Origin: Synergistaceae bacterium
Lineage (GTDB): Bacteria > Synergistota > Synergistia > Synergistales > Synergistaceae
NCBI GenBank assembly: GCA_031270375.1
Contig: JAISXR010000102.1
Coordinates: forward strand, 1 to 38,069
Direction: 5' to 3'
DNA length: 38,069 nucleotides
Shown here: positions 25,981 through 33,672 of the stretch, piece by piece
Layout of the letters: every line of letters begins with the position of its first letter
How positions within the stretch are numbered: position 1 is the stretch's first letter
Made by a program: the position numbers and the translations under genes
The notes under the pieces: model-generated
What the model was told of the DNA's origin: nothing
The model's input: the letters and a program-made list of their open reading frames with translations, nothing else
Database searches by the model: none

Positions 25981-26950
25981 TCAAGCGGCCGTTACGGGAA
26001 AACGCGCGGTTCGCCTCACCGCGGACGGAGTGCAGAATATCACGATATTCGTCATTTTTATGGCGGTCTGTGCCGTTGGGTATTTTTTCGAGCCGGAACT
26101 TTTCATGTCGAACGAAAACATCATCAATATTTTCGTGTCGTCGTCCAGCGTCATCATGGTCGCGGCTCCCGTGACGCTGGTGCTCATATCGGGCAACCTC
26201 GACCTCTCGGTGGGGGGCGTGGGGGCGATGTGCGCCGTGCTGTTCGGCCTCATGACCCATTATGGCGTAAGCATACCTCTCGCGGTGTTATTCTCCATTC
26301 TCTGCGGGGCGGCGAGCGGGTTCATCTGCGGACTCTCCATCTCCGCGTTCGCACTGCCGTCGTTCATAATATCGCTCGCGTTCAAGTATATCGGCAGAGG
26401 GGTAGCGCTGATTGGGGCGCACGGCGCCGTGGTGTTCGGCATTCCTTACGGAGTGGCGCCCATAGGGGGCTCGATGTTCGGATTTCCCCTTCCCATGCTG
26501 TACGCCATAGCCGCCACGCTTATATTCATGTTCATACAGGCCAATACGGTGTTCGGCAGCAAGTGTTACGCGACGGGCGCCAACATGCAGGCCTCGAAAC
26601 TCTCGGGCGTCAGCGATAAACTGGTGGTTACCGGAGTTTTCACGCTTTCCGGAATCATGGCCGCTTTCGCGGGCATCGTCCTCACGTCGCGCGTCATAGC
26701 CGCCGACAGCGGCATATTCCCTTCGCTCGAAAGCGACTGCATAATAGCGGCGGTACTTGGCGGAACCGACATCAACGGAGGGCGGGGCACGGTGTTCGGG
26801 ATGTTCATAGGCGCTCTTTTCATCACGGTGCTGACCAATATCATGAACATGCAGGGCCTCACGGTCTACGTGCAGAACGTGGTAAAAGGCTTCGTCCTGA
26901 TTCTCGCGATAGTCTTGAACGGCGTAATTCGCGAACGCGTCAGGGTGTAG
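25973..26950 (+). CDS. Ribose-type ABC permease 2A
   Basis: An RbsC-like inner-membrane permease of 325 residues with about 8-10 hydrophobic helices. Landmarks are LVLISGNLDLSVGGVGAMC and the coupling loop CIIAAVLGGTDINGGRG. It starts inside the ATPase gene (8-bp overlap), so the two are translationally coupled. It pairs with permease 2B. Confidence 0.9.
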   Translation: MDNQAAVTGKRAVRLTADGVQNITIFVIFMAVCAVGYFFEPELFMSNENIINIFVSSSSVIMVAAPVTLVLISGNLDLSVGGVGAMCAVLFGLMTHYGVSIPLAVLFSILCGAASGFICGLSISAFALPSFIISLAFKYIGRGVALIGAHGAVVFGIPYGVAPIGGSMFGFPLPMLYAIAATLIFMFIQANTVFGSKCYATGANMQASKLSGVSDKLVVTGVFTLSGIMAAFAGIVLTSRVIAADSGIFPSLESDCIIAAVLGGTDINGGRGTVFGMFIGALFITVLTNIMNMQGLTVYVQNVVKGFVLILAIVLNGVIRERVRV

Positions 26951-26962
26951 GAGGAAACTGGC

Positions 26963-27925
26963 ATGAGCAAATCGACGAGACAAAACCTGATGCTCCTGGC
27001 GGTACTTGCGGCGATGTTCATCTTCTTCACCTTCCAAAACGCCAGATTCGCTTCCTTGTATAATCTCACCAACATGTTCAGGCAGAGCCTGCCCAACCTC
27101 ATCTTGGGATGCGCCGCGATGTTCGTGATAGTGTCCGGCGGAATAGACCTGTCGGTTGGCGGCACGATGGCGCTTTCCGCGCTTTTTTACGGATATCTCT
27201 GTCTATGGGGGGTAAACGCGTGGCTCGCGATTCCCATAGTGGGCGTTTTGGGGGCTTTTGTGGGCGCGGCCAACACCTTCATAATGGAAAAACTCAAGAT
27301 ACCCGGAATAATGGCGACTCTCGCGACATGGATAATAACCTCGGGCATGGCCTTCATGGTTTGCAGGGCTATCCCGCTGAACGACCCGCTGCTGAAGCCG
27401 GTCGTGATCCTCAATTCCATGAAATTCTTCGGCAACAGGATACCGCTTGCCATTCCGATAGTCGCGGCGGTGTCGGCGATATTTCTGTTTCTCGAACGGC
27501 GTACTGTGTTGGGCAAGTACGCCATCGCGATAGGAGGCAACGAGCTGGCCGCGTATTATTCGGGAATCAGCGTCGTCAAGATCAGGATGATATTTTTCGT
27601 GCTGAGCGGGATCATGGCCGCGCTCTCGGGAATCTGGCAAGTGGCGCGTCTCGGCTCCGCCGATCCCACCATCGGAACGGGAATGGAGTTCAACGTTTTG
27701 GCGGCCTGCATACTTGGCGGTGTAAACATCAAGGGCGGCGAGGGCACCATAACCGGAATGCTTCTGGGCACCCTCATTCTCATGGTTCTCCTGAACGGGA
27801 TGCAGATGATGGGCGTCGACTCCTTCTTCCAGTCGGTCGCGACCGGAGTGGTGCTCTATATAGCGGTGCTCTTGAATACCCTCATGAGCAGGTTCAGGAT
27901 GAAAGTAAAAACCGTCGGCGCGTGA
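26963..27925 (+). CDS. Ribose-type ABC permease 2B
   Basis: The second RbsC-like permease of importer 2, 320 residues. Landmarks are FVIVSGGIDLSVGGTMAL and the coupling loop LAACILGGVNIKGGEGT. AGGAGG lies just before the ATG and the gap to permease 2A is 12 bp. As in importer 1, two non-identical permeases imply a heterodimeric channel. Confidence 0.9.
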   Translation: MSKSTRQNLMLLAVLAAMFIFFTFQNARFASLYNLTNMFRQSLPNLILGCAAMFVIVSGGIDLSVGGTMALSALFYGYLCLWGVNAWLAIPIVGVLGAFVGAANTFIMEKLKIPGIMATLATWIITSGMAFMVCRAIPLNDPLLKPVVILNSMKFFGNRIPLAIPIVAAVSAIFLFLERRTVLGKYAIAIGGNELAAYYSGISVVKIRMIFFVLSGIMAALSGIWQVARLGSADPTIGTGMEFNVLAACILGGVNIKGGEGTITGMLLGTLILMVLLNGMQMMGVDSFFQSVATGVVLYIAVLLNTLMSRFRMKVKTVGA

Positions 27926-28026
27926 ACGCGATTCGCGAAAATTATGGCGCTTATGGAGGGGGCGCAAAAAATGGGCGGTATGCCCGCGGTCAAAAAAATA
28001 ATCAGACAAAAAAGGAGCGTGTGGGA

Positions 28027-28929
28027 ATGAAAAAGACATTGCGCGTTATATTTTCCATGTTGCTGGTCATTACGGCGGCCTCGGCCGTTTTCGCGGCGGA
28101 TTACAAATTCGAGACTGTATGGACGCTCAAAGACAGCCCGGCGATTTCAAATCCGGAGTCCGTATTTTTTGACGCGGACGAGAACTGTTTGTGGGTAGCC
28201 AACACCGGCGACGGTTCCGGTGCGGCGAAGGACGGTTTCGTCTCGAAAATATCGCCCGACGGCAAAGTTATCGCCGAAAAATTCACGAAAGAGGGCCTGG
28301 CGGGGCCGCGCGGCACATGGGTGACGAAAGATTTCGTCTACACCGCCGAAGTGAGCGCGCTGGTCAAAATCGACAAGAAAACCGGCGAGGTTATCGCGAG
28401 ATATCCCGCGAAATCCGAAGGGGCGCAGCAACTCAACGACATAGCGGAAGGCCCGGACGGGACCATTTACTTCTCCGACCTTCAAGGCGACAAGATATGG
28501 ACGGTAAAGGGTGACAGCGCCGAAATATGGCTCGAAACCCCCGACCTCACCTGGCCGAACGGTCTGCGCATCGAGGACGGCAAGATGTACGTCTCCCCGT
28601 GGGGACATGGCGACGAGACATGGGCGACGGAAGTTCTCTCTCATCTGCTCGTGGTGGATCTCGCGACCAAAAAAGTATCGTCCGTCGGCGACAAAGTCCA
28701 GCACGGCTACATGGACGGCCTTGTGAGAATCGACGACGGACATTTCGCCGTTACGAACTGGTGGGACGGCAAAGTGATAATCATCGACTCCAAAACCACC
28801 CGGAACGTAGCCGAGATAACCCTCGAACAGAGCGCGGGCGATATTTTTTACGTTGAGGGCCTCAAGACCCTGTTTGTGCCTATAGGCAACTCCAGCAAAA
28901 TAGTCGCGCTCAAGATAACGAAAGAGTGA
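28027..28929 (+). CDS. Exported SMP-30/gluconolactonase-like beta-propeller
   Basis: A 300-residue exported protein. The signal peptide ends at ASAVFA before ADYKFE. The mature part is a six-bladed-propeller type (SMP-30/NHL-like) with repeated units such as NPESVFFDADENCLWVAN, GPRGTWVTKDFVYTAEV, LNDIAEGPDGTIYFSDL and WPNGLRIEDGKMYVSPW. Family members include lactonases that open sugar lactones and use a bound divalent metal. In a sugar-importer operon it could act on a lactone in the periplasm before uptake. It could also be a non-catalytic NHL propeller. Start at ATG 28027 because AGGAG lies upstream and a clean signal peptide follows; the same frame is open far upstream only by chance. Confidence 0.8.
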   Translation: MKKTLRVIFSMLLVITAASAVFAADYKFETVWTLKDSPAISNPESVFFDADENCLWVANTGDGSGAAKDGFVSKISPDGKVIAEKFTKEGLAGPRGTWVTKDFVYTAEVSALVKIDKKTGEVIARYPAKSEGAQQLNDIAEGPDGTIYFSDLQGDKIWTVKGDSAEIWLETPDLTWPNGLRIEDGKMYVSPWGHGDETWATEVLSHLLVVDLATKKVSSVGDKVQHGYMDGLVRIDDGHFAVTNWWDGKVIIIDSKTTRNVAEITLEQSAGDIFYVEGLKTLFVPIGNSSKIVALKITKE

Positions 28930-28951
28930 TTTCACAAAACAGCAACCGACA

Positions 28952-28976
28952 GCGAGGGGCGGAAGACGCCCCTCGC
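28952..28976 (+). terminator. Hairpin at the end of sugar operon 2
   Basis: GCGAGGGGCG (28952-28961) pairs perfectly with CGCCCCTCGC (28967-28976) around a GAAGA loop. CGAC and GTCG can extend the stem past a bulged A. The tail GTCGTTGTG is only moderately T-rich, so it may be a weak terminator or an mRNA 3'-end stabiliser. Confidence 0.55.
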
Positions 28977-29015
28977 GTCGTTGTGTGCCCGGCATGAGCG
29001 ATAACTCGCCATCAT

Positions 29016-29125
29016 ATTAAGCCCCACGCTATGCGTGGGGAATTGGTTGCTTTTCAGATGGTTTACTGTTTTAAGCCCCTTATAGGGGCGCAATCACAAA
29101 CCACCGCTTGAAGCGGTGGTGGTGT
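29016..29125. repeat. Cluster of three hairpins, possible IS200/IS605-type end or MITE
   Basis: Three compact stem-loops occur within about 110 bases: CCCCACGC-TAT-GCGTGGGG (29022-29040), GCCCCT-TAT-AGGGGC (29075-29089) and ACCACCGC-TTGAA-GCGGTGGT (29100-29120). The first two both begin with the direct repeat TTAAGCCCC and share a TAT loop. Such subterminal imperfect palindromes are characteristic of IS200/IS605 elements and their non-coding derivatives, but no transposase gene is present. The third hairpin, followed by GGTGTTTTT (29121-29129), can also serve as a plus-strand terminator. The neighbouring small gene reads into this cluster. Confidence 0.5.
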
Positions 29126-29367
29126 TTTTGCGGCAGAGCCACGGCAACGGGCTCTTTGGTATAAACGTATTTTGCCGGCTGCAGCCAGTCGGAATTGTCC
29201 TTGCGAATATCGAAATCAAGAATGTTGATATCGTACAATCCTATCAGCATAAATACTGCCAATACCGTCATTACCACTTTGCTGACGCTCAGGTTACGCA
29301 TGTAATCCGATACGGAAGCGGCGGATATTTCCATATTCGTCACGCTCTCGACAAGGTTCGGAAACAC
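29080..29367 (-). CDS. Small membrane protein coupled to hybrid kinase, C-terminus disrupted
   Basis: A 95-residue frame starts at a GTG whose G is the last base of the kinase stop codon (TAG then TG). The GGAGGAGA at the kinase 3' end (29383-29376) gives an ideal ribosome site, so coupling is likely. One membrane segment is predicted at about residues 26-44 (VVMTVLAVFMLIGLYDINIL), followed by a charged stretch. The last residues (KHHHRFKRWFVIAPL) are encoded by the hairpin cluster, so the original C-terminus has probably been replaced by insertion of that element. I do not recognise the family. Function is unknown; accessory role to the kinase is an inference from coupling. Confidence 0.55.
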   Translation of the reverse strand: MFPNLVESVTNMEISAASVSDYMRNLSVSKVVMTVLAVFMLIGLYDINILDFDIRKDNSDWLQPAKYVYTKEPVAVALPQKHHHRFKRWFVIAPL

Positions 29368-31799
29368 TATTTCTCTCCTCCTTCGGCGTAGCTCCACTTA
29401 TCCCCGGGAAGCCACTCTCTTAGAACCCGCTCGATTTCATGGAATTCCAGAGGCTTCGACAAAAAGTCGTTCATCCCGTTTTGAAGGAACATATCGCGCA
29501 CATCGCCCACCACGTTGGCCGTAAGCGCGACAATGGGCAATTTGGAATACTTCTCCCCCGGCAGCGCGCGGATGATGCGCGTGGCGTCAACGCCGTCAAT
29601 CTCCGGCATCATGTGATCCATGAACACTATATCGTAATCGTTTTCCTTTACGAGTTCGATCGCCTCCGCGCCGGAATTGGCGACGCTCACCTCCGCGCCG
29701 TAGGAAAGAATCACATTTTCGGCTATCACCAGATTTATTTCGTTGTCATCCACCACCAGACAATGAGTATCGCACAGGCGCAACGCGGTTCCGGGCGCTT
29801 CCCGCAAGTCGCACTGAGGCGAGTATGACGTCTCGTCCAGCAAGCGCGCCACTATGAGACAGGTCAGCGGGGCGTACAATTTTTTTACGTGCAGGGGCAA
29901 ACTCCGCTCATCCATCGGATTTCGGGAAATGGCGATCAGCTTCGTATCAGGACAGGCTACGTTAGATACATCGCCGTATCTGTCAAAATCGAAGAACGCG
30001 TGCGAGTATTCCGCAAATTCTGCCGGAGTGTCCACAATATCGCACGGTACCCCCATTTTTCTCAGTTTTTCCCAAAGTCCCCGCTCTATCGGGGCGCTCG
30101 ACAGCCATATCGCCACGCGCCGCCGTGCGTCCGGCAAGAGCGTAATCGCCGCGGCGTCCGTTACTTCCTGTATTACGTAGAACGAAAAGCACGAACCTTG
30201 TCCATAAACGCTCTCCACAGTTATCTCGCCGCCCATGAGCTCCACGAGTTTCTTGGAAATGGCGAGCCCCAGTCCGGTGCCTTCTATTCCGCGGTTTTTA
30301 CGGGTGTCCAATTGCGAAAAATTGTCGAAAAGAAGCGGTATTTCCTCATTGCGAATGCCGATGCCGGTATCACTAACGGAAAACTTTAACTTATATTTTT
30401 CGGGCGCACCGGTGGGTTCCGCGCTGACCGCAAAGTTGATATGGCCGATACGCGTGAATTTTACGGCGTTCGTCAAAAGATTCAAGGCTATTTGCTTTAT
30501 GCGGATCGCGTCGCCCGTCATAACGCGGGGTATGTCGAGATCGTCGTCCACTATGAAATCGAGCGGCTTGTCGCCAATGCGTATGTGGATCATGGTCACT
30601 ATGTCGTTGATGAACGAATGGATATCGTATTTATCCGGGAAAAGCTCTATCGCGCCCGCCTCGATTTTGGAAAAATCCAGAATATCGTTTATTATGGAAA
30701 GAAGAGACGTTCCCGCGTTTTTGATGTTGCCCAGATATTCGAGCACCGACTCCTTGGGGAAATTGCGAATGGCGAGGTCGGTCATGCCCAATATCGCGTT
30801 CATGGGAGTACGGATTTCGTGGCTCATATTCGCCAAAAATTCAGACTTCGCGCGATTGGCGAGTTCCGCAGCTTCCAAACGTCGTTGTTCGGTAATATCG
30901 GTGTAAAATCCTTCCAGTAGGTGCGGCGTGCCGTCGGGATTTTTCTCGATCACGCGGCTGCGTTCCCAAATCCACTTTACGCTGCCGTCCTTCATGATCA
31001 TCCTGAAAGTGGTCTCGAGCGGCAGTCCCTGTGAAAGCGTCTCGGCGTTGAGCCGCTCGAGCTGATCGACGTCTTCGGGATGAACCATGTCGAAAAATTT
31101 CACCAAGTTATTGCCCATGAGTTCGTCCGGCGTGTAACCTATGAGCTGATAGCAGCCCTCGCTCACAAAAGTAAATGTAAAATTGGGCGGATCGTTCAGG
31201 CACTGGTACACCATGCCGGGCAAATTGTGCATAAGGGTTTCCGTGCGGTGCATGAGCAGACGCCGTTCGGCGCTTTCCATCGCGAGGGCCACGAAATCCG
31301 CCAGAGACGAGGCGAAGTTTTGTTCCTCTATGGTCCAAACGCGCGTCGAGGGAAATTGCTCCGAACGGTCCTGCTCTATGCAGACGACCCCCACCAAATC
31401 TCCTCCGACGCGAATGGGCGCGTCGAGCAGCGCGCAAATATTGGGGCCGTAAGTTTCCTGTAAATTAGGCAGAATATCCGTGTCGAAGGCGTCGTTTATT
31501 ATGAGCAGGCGTTCGGTGCGAAGCAGTTTTACATAAAGCTCGCGGTCGACAAGGGGGAAATCTTCCTGCACCATGTGACTGTCGTCGACTATATTGTAAC
31601 TTGCTATGCTCTGCAGAATCGTGGTGTCTTTCGTTACCCGCCATATTCCGACGCGATGAGTATTCAGCGCGCGGCATCCCTCGCTCGCGATGATATTGGC
31701 GGCATCCGCCAATATCCCTGCCGTAAGGGCGGACGTTTTTGTAATCCTCGTAAGCGCGTCGCTCAATTGATTTGCGTATTCAATAGAGCTTCGGTTCAT
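29367..31799 (-). CDS. GAF-PAS hybrid histidine kinase with pseudo-receiver and receiver
   Basis: A soluble 810-residue sensor kinase. In order: an N-terminal helix, a GAF domain (about residues 25-190), a PAS domain with PAC (about 195-312, ending LLEGFYTDITEQRRLE), HisKA with SHEIRTPMN (His327) and HATPase with LLTNAVKFT, DTGIGI and GTGLGLAI. A segment at about 550-650 looks like a receiver fold without an obvious phospho-acceptor. A canonical receiver follows, with Asp728 in IVFMDHMMPEIDG and a Lys in LSKPLEFHE. No HPt is present, so the relay must continue elsewhere. I chose ATG 31799 because GGGGAGGAG lies about 7 bases upstream; the longer frame to 31841 lacks support. No regulator gene is adjacent. 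Confidence 0.9.
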   Translation of the reverse strand: MNRSSIEYANQLSDALTRITKTSALTAGILADAANIIASEGCRALNTHRVGIWRVTKDTTILQSIASYNIVDDSHMVQEDFPLVDRELYVKLLRTERLLIINDAFDTDILPNLQETYGPNICALLDAPIRVGGDLVGVVCIEQDRSEQFPSTRVWTIEEQNFASSLADFVALAMESAERRLLMHRTETLMHNLPGMVYQCLNDPPNFTFTFVSEGCYQLIGYTPDELMGNNLVKFFDMVHPEDVDQLERLNAETLSQGLPLETTFRMIMKDGSVKWIWERSRVIEKNPDGTPHLLEGFYTDITEQRRLEAAELANRAKSEFLANMSHEIRTPMNAILGMTDLAIRNFPKESVLEYLGNIKNAGTSLLSIINDILDFSKIEAGAIELFPDKYDIHSFINDIVTMIHIRIGDKPLDFIVDDDLDIPRVMTGDAIRIKQIALNLLTNAVKFTRIGHINFAVSAEPTGAPEKYKLKFSVSDTGIGIRNEEIPLLFDNFSQLDTRKNRGIEGTGLGLAISKKLVELMGGEITVESVYGQGSCFSFYVIQEVTDAAAITLLPDARRRVAIWLSSAPIERGLWEKLRKMGVPCDIVDTPAEFAEYSHAFFDFDRYGDVSNVACPDTKLIAISRNPMDERSLPLHVKKLYAPLTCLIVARLLDETSYSPQCDLREAPGTALRLCDTHCLVVDDNEINLVIAENVILSYGAEVSVANSGAEAIELVKENDYDIVFMDHMMPEIDGVDATRIIRALPGEKYSKLPIVALTANVVGDVRDMFLQNGMNDFLSKPLEFHEIERVLREWLPGDKWSYAEGGEK

Positions 31800-31908
31800 A
31801 ATAAAACTCCTCCCCTGCCTTACATGAGGAATAGCCCACATCCCGGAAGCCGCCTTACCCAGCGCAGTCCTGATTAGGATATTTTATGGCATGTTGCATA
31901 TAGTATAT

Positions 31909-31937
31909 AGTATAAGAAGCGATTGCACGTATGTTTA
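31909..31937 (-). promoter_or_regulatory. Promoter of the GAF-PAS kinase gene
   Basis: On the minus strand, TAAACA (31937-31932) and TATACT (31914-31909) are separated by 17 bases. A second TATACT overlaps just downstream (31907-31902). The leader to the ATG at 31799 would be about 100 bases. The rest of the gap 31800-32073 shows no gene. Confidence 0.6.
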
Positions 31938-32073
31938 TTAATGATAACCAACAAAAAAAGCGCTAATTTTTTTTAAATGAATGATGCATGAAGAGACAGA
32001 TTGACAACGGTAATCGACGCGAACCGCTTTGTTTGAACGGTCCCGCCGCATACGTATATTGTCAGATACGAAA

Positions 32074-32095
32074 CGCCCCCCGAGACCGGGGGGCG
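32074..32095 (-). terminator. Terminator after the Hsp20 gene
   Basis: A perfect 9-bp stem of CG-CCCCCC-G and C-GGGGGG-CG (arms 32074-32082 and 32087-32095) has a 4-base loop. It lies 17 bp after the Hsp20 stop. On the minus strand only TTT follows, so the tail is short. Confidence 0.6.
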
Positions 32096-32112
32096 CATTT
32101 GGAGGAACGGTA

Positions 32113-32568
32113 TTACCCTTTCTTGAGAGAGAGCACGCGGCTTTCGGAAATCATGAGCCTTGGAGCCGCTATCGAGATCATGCCGTTCTCAAAGGAGGCA
32201 TCCGCTTTTTCGGTGTCGATCTCGAAAGGCAGAGACAACTCGTAGTTGAACGAGGACACGGATTTTTTGCTGTACCAGGTTTTGCCGTCATCGGCGCCAT
32301 TATTTTTCTCCTCGCTGTCGTTCTTTGACTTGAGCTGGACGCGGTCCTTCGATATCCTGATTTCGACCTCTTCGGGATTAACGCCCGGCGCTTCGAGCGA
32401 TATGTGGAGCGTGCCGTCCTTTTCGTACATGTCGCAATTGCTGAAACTTCTGCTCTCCGGCGCGTCAGGCGCCCACAGCAGCCTGTTGAAAATATCGTCG
32501 ATATCCACCAGGGAACTGCGACGTCCATTTTGAGCTAAATGGTTTCTGAAGGGTGTCAATGCGAACAT
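32113..32568 (-). CDS. hsp20: Hsp20-family small heat-shock protein
   Basis: A 151-residue ATP-independent holdase chaperone. An N-terminal arm is followed by the alpha-crystallin domain starting SNCDMYEKDGTLHISLEAPG, with VEIRISKDRVQLKSK in the middle and the terminal signature FENGMISIAAPRL, close to the family A-x-x-x-n-G-v-L pattern. The tail is short. GGAGGAGA on the minus strand lies about 7 bases before the ATG. It is transcribed alone between its own promoter and terminator. No CIRCE element is visible. Confidence 0.92.
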   Translation of the reverse strand: MFALTPFRNHLAQNGRRSSLVDIDDIFNRLLWAPDAPESRSFSNCDMYEKDGTLHISLEAPGVNPEEVEIRISKDRVQLKSKNDSEEKNNGADDGKTWYSKKSVSSFNYELSLPFEIDTEKADASFENGMISIAAPRLMISESRVLSLKKG

Positions 32569-32620
32569 ATTATATCTCCTCCTCTTACTTAGTCATGATT
32601 GACCTTTACTGATTAATAAT

Positions 32621-32649
32621 ATGATATAACGCTTTGTTAAAAAAGTCAA
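32621..32649 (-). promoter_or_regulatory. Promoter of the Hsp20 gene
   Basis: On the minus strand, TTGACT (32649-32644) and TATCAT (32626-32621) are separated by 17 bases; each differs from consensus at one position. A small palindrome GTCATGATTGAC (32592-32603) lies downstream of the start site and could be an operator. Confidence 0.7.
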
Positions 32650-32731
32650 TATTTTTTGGTGAAGATTTGTCAGTTTTTTCTCCGAGCGTTTTCCTCTAAG
32701 TGTGCGACAAAATTATAGGCAAGAAGGGATC

Positions 32732-32860
32732 ATGCGGCAGGTAAATGGACACAGAAGTTGTCATAACTACCGGACAATAGAGAACCAGCTTCACTGGAGC
32801 TTGGACGTAATCTACCGGGAGGACTCCGCAAGAGCGCGTAAGGACAATTCGCCGCAGGTA
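32732..32860 (+). pseudogene. Remnant of an ISAs1-type transposase
   Basis: One frame reads VNGH, then a short foreign stretch, then TIENQLHWSLDVIYREDSAR followed by ARKDNSPQ. This matches the conserved C-terminal block of ISAs1-family DDE transposases (R-G-H-W-x-IEN-x-LHW-x-LDV-x-x-x-ED-x-x-R-x-RK-x-x-x-P). Only about 43 codons remain, with an apparent insertion after VNGH. Nothing recognisable lies upstream, and the downstream side is replaced by the end of the convergent cbiR gene. It is a decayed insertion scar, not a working element. Confidence 0.72.
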
Positions 32861-32861
32861 T

Positions 32862-33671
32862 TCATGACGGCGAATCGTACTCGTCGTCCAGCAGCGCCGA
32901 TAAATTCGCCCGGCGTAGGGCGGCAACGGAACTCTCGAAATCGGCCATGCCGAAAACCTCCATGGTGACGGTTCGAAGACATGGTTCGTCCAGGACGCGA
33001 GCGAACATTTTTCGCAAAAAACCGCGCGGCAGACAGGCGAGGCTTTCGTGGTCCCGCCTGTCCGTGCGTCCGTGAATGTGCATGTTGCGGCATCTCGGCA
33101 GCCAGCGGTCGAGAAAACTCCAGACGTCCAGACCGAAACAAAGCAGGTGCCCGACGTCTATGCAGACGGACGTGCCGAACTCCTCTATTATCGGCGGCTC
33201 GACCTCGAAGACGGGATGAATGTTCTCGATCGCGAGTTCGCGCGGAGATCTCAATTCGCCGACAAGCGGAGCCAGGGTTTCCATTGTTCTGTCCAGATAC
33301 CCACCCGTTTCTTCCCCGCCGGGACTAGGGATATGCAGCGTCCAGCATATGGGATCGAGTTTGGACGTCACCCCGACGACACGCGCGAACATCTCGGAGG
33401 AAGCCCTCCGAACGGAGGGGTCGGTGTCGCCGAGCGCGATATCGCACGGTAAATGAACGGTGAAAGCCATATCGTGGTCCGCCGCTATGTTCGCCAACAG
33501 CGTGGTTTCTTCGCGGGACGGGATGTTGGAAATTTCGGGTGTGTCGAAGACCACGAGCTGCATTTCGCCGATCCGGCACGCGCTGGGCCTGCGCGCAAGC
33601 CACAGCAGGTTGTCCGCCAAACCGCTTTCTATGATGTAAGAAGTCGTTCCCAGCCTGAAACGCCTGAGCAT
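32862..33671 (-). CDS. cbiR: Cobamide-remodelling phosphodiesterase CbiR
   Basis: A 269-residue TIM-barrel protein of the AP-endonuclease-2 fold. The N-terminus FRLGTTSYIIESGLADN, then MQLVVFDTPEISN, then FTVHLPCDIALGD, match the CbiR family as I recall it. The barrel has several His/Glu/Asp positions suited to metal binding (WTLHIPSP, ELAIENIHP, VCIDVGHLL, MHIHG, TMEVFG). CbiR hydrolyses the nucleotide-loop phosphodiester of cobamides so that imported corrinoids can be rebuilt with another lower ligand. It is the last gene of the btuF-btuD-btuC operon, starting 1 base after the permease stop, which strongly supports the assignment. Some other AP-endonuclease-fold enzyme is the alternative. 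Confidence 0.85.
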   Translation of the reverse strand: MLRRFRLGTTSYIIESGLADNLLWLARRPSACRIGEMQLVVFDTPEISNIPSREETTLLANIAADHDMAFTVHLPCDIALGDTDPSVRRASSEMFARVVGVTSKLDPICWTLHIPSPGGEETGGYLDRTMETLAPLVGELRSPRELAIENIHPVFEVEPPIIEEFGTSVCIDVGHLLCFGLDVWSFLDRWLPRCRNMHIHGRTDRRDHESLACLPRGFLRKMFARVLDEPCLRTVTMEVFGMADFESSVAALRRANLSALLDDEYDSPS

Positions 33672-33672
33672 T

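Noticed and set aside
27109-28026. N-terminal extension of the propeller gene
   Set aside because: The in-frame upstream sequence is a shadow of permease 2B, and a clean signal peptide and ribosome site begin at 28027.
32569-32660. CIRCE or other known heat-shock operator at hsp20
   Set aside because: The TTAGCACTC-N9-GAGTGCTAA motif is absent; only a short palindrome is seen.
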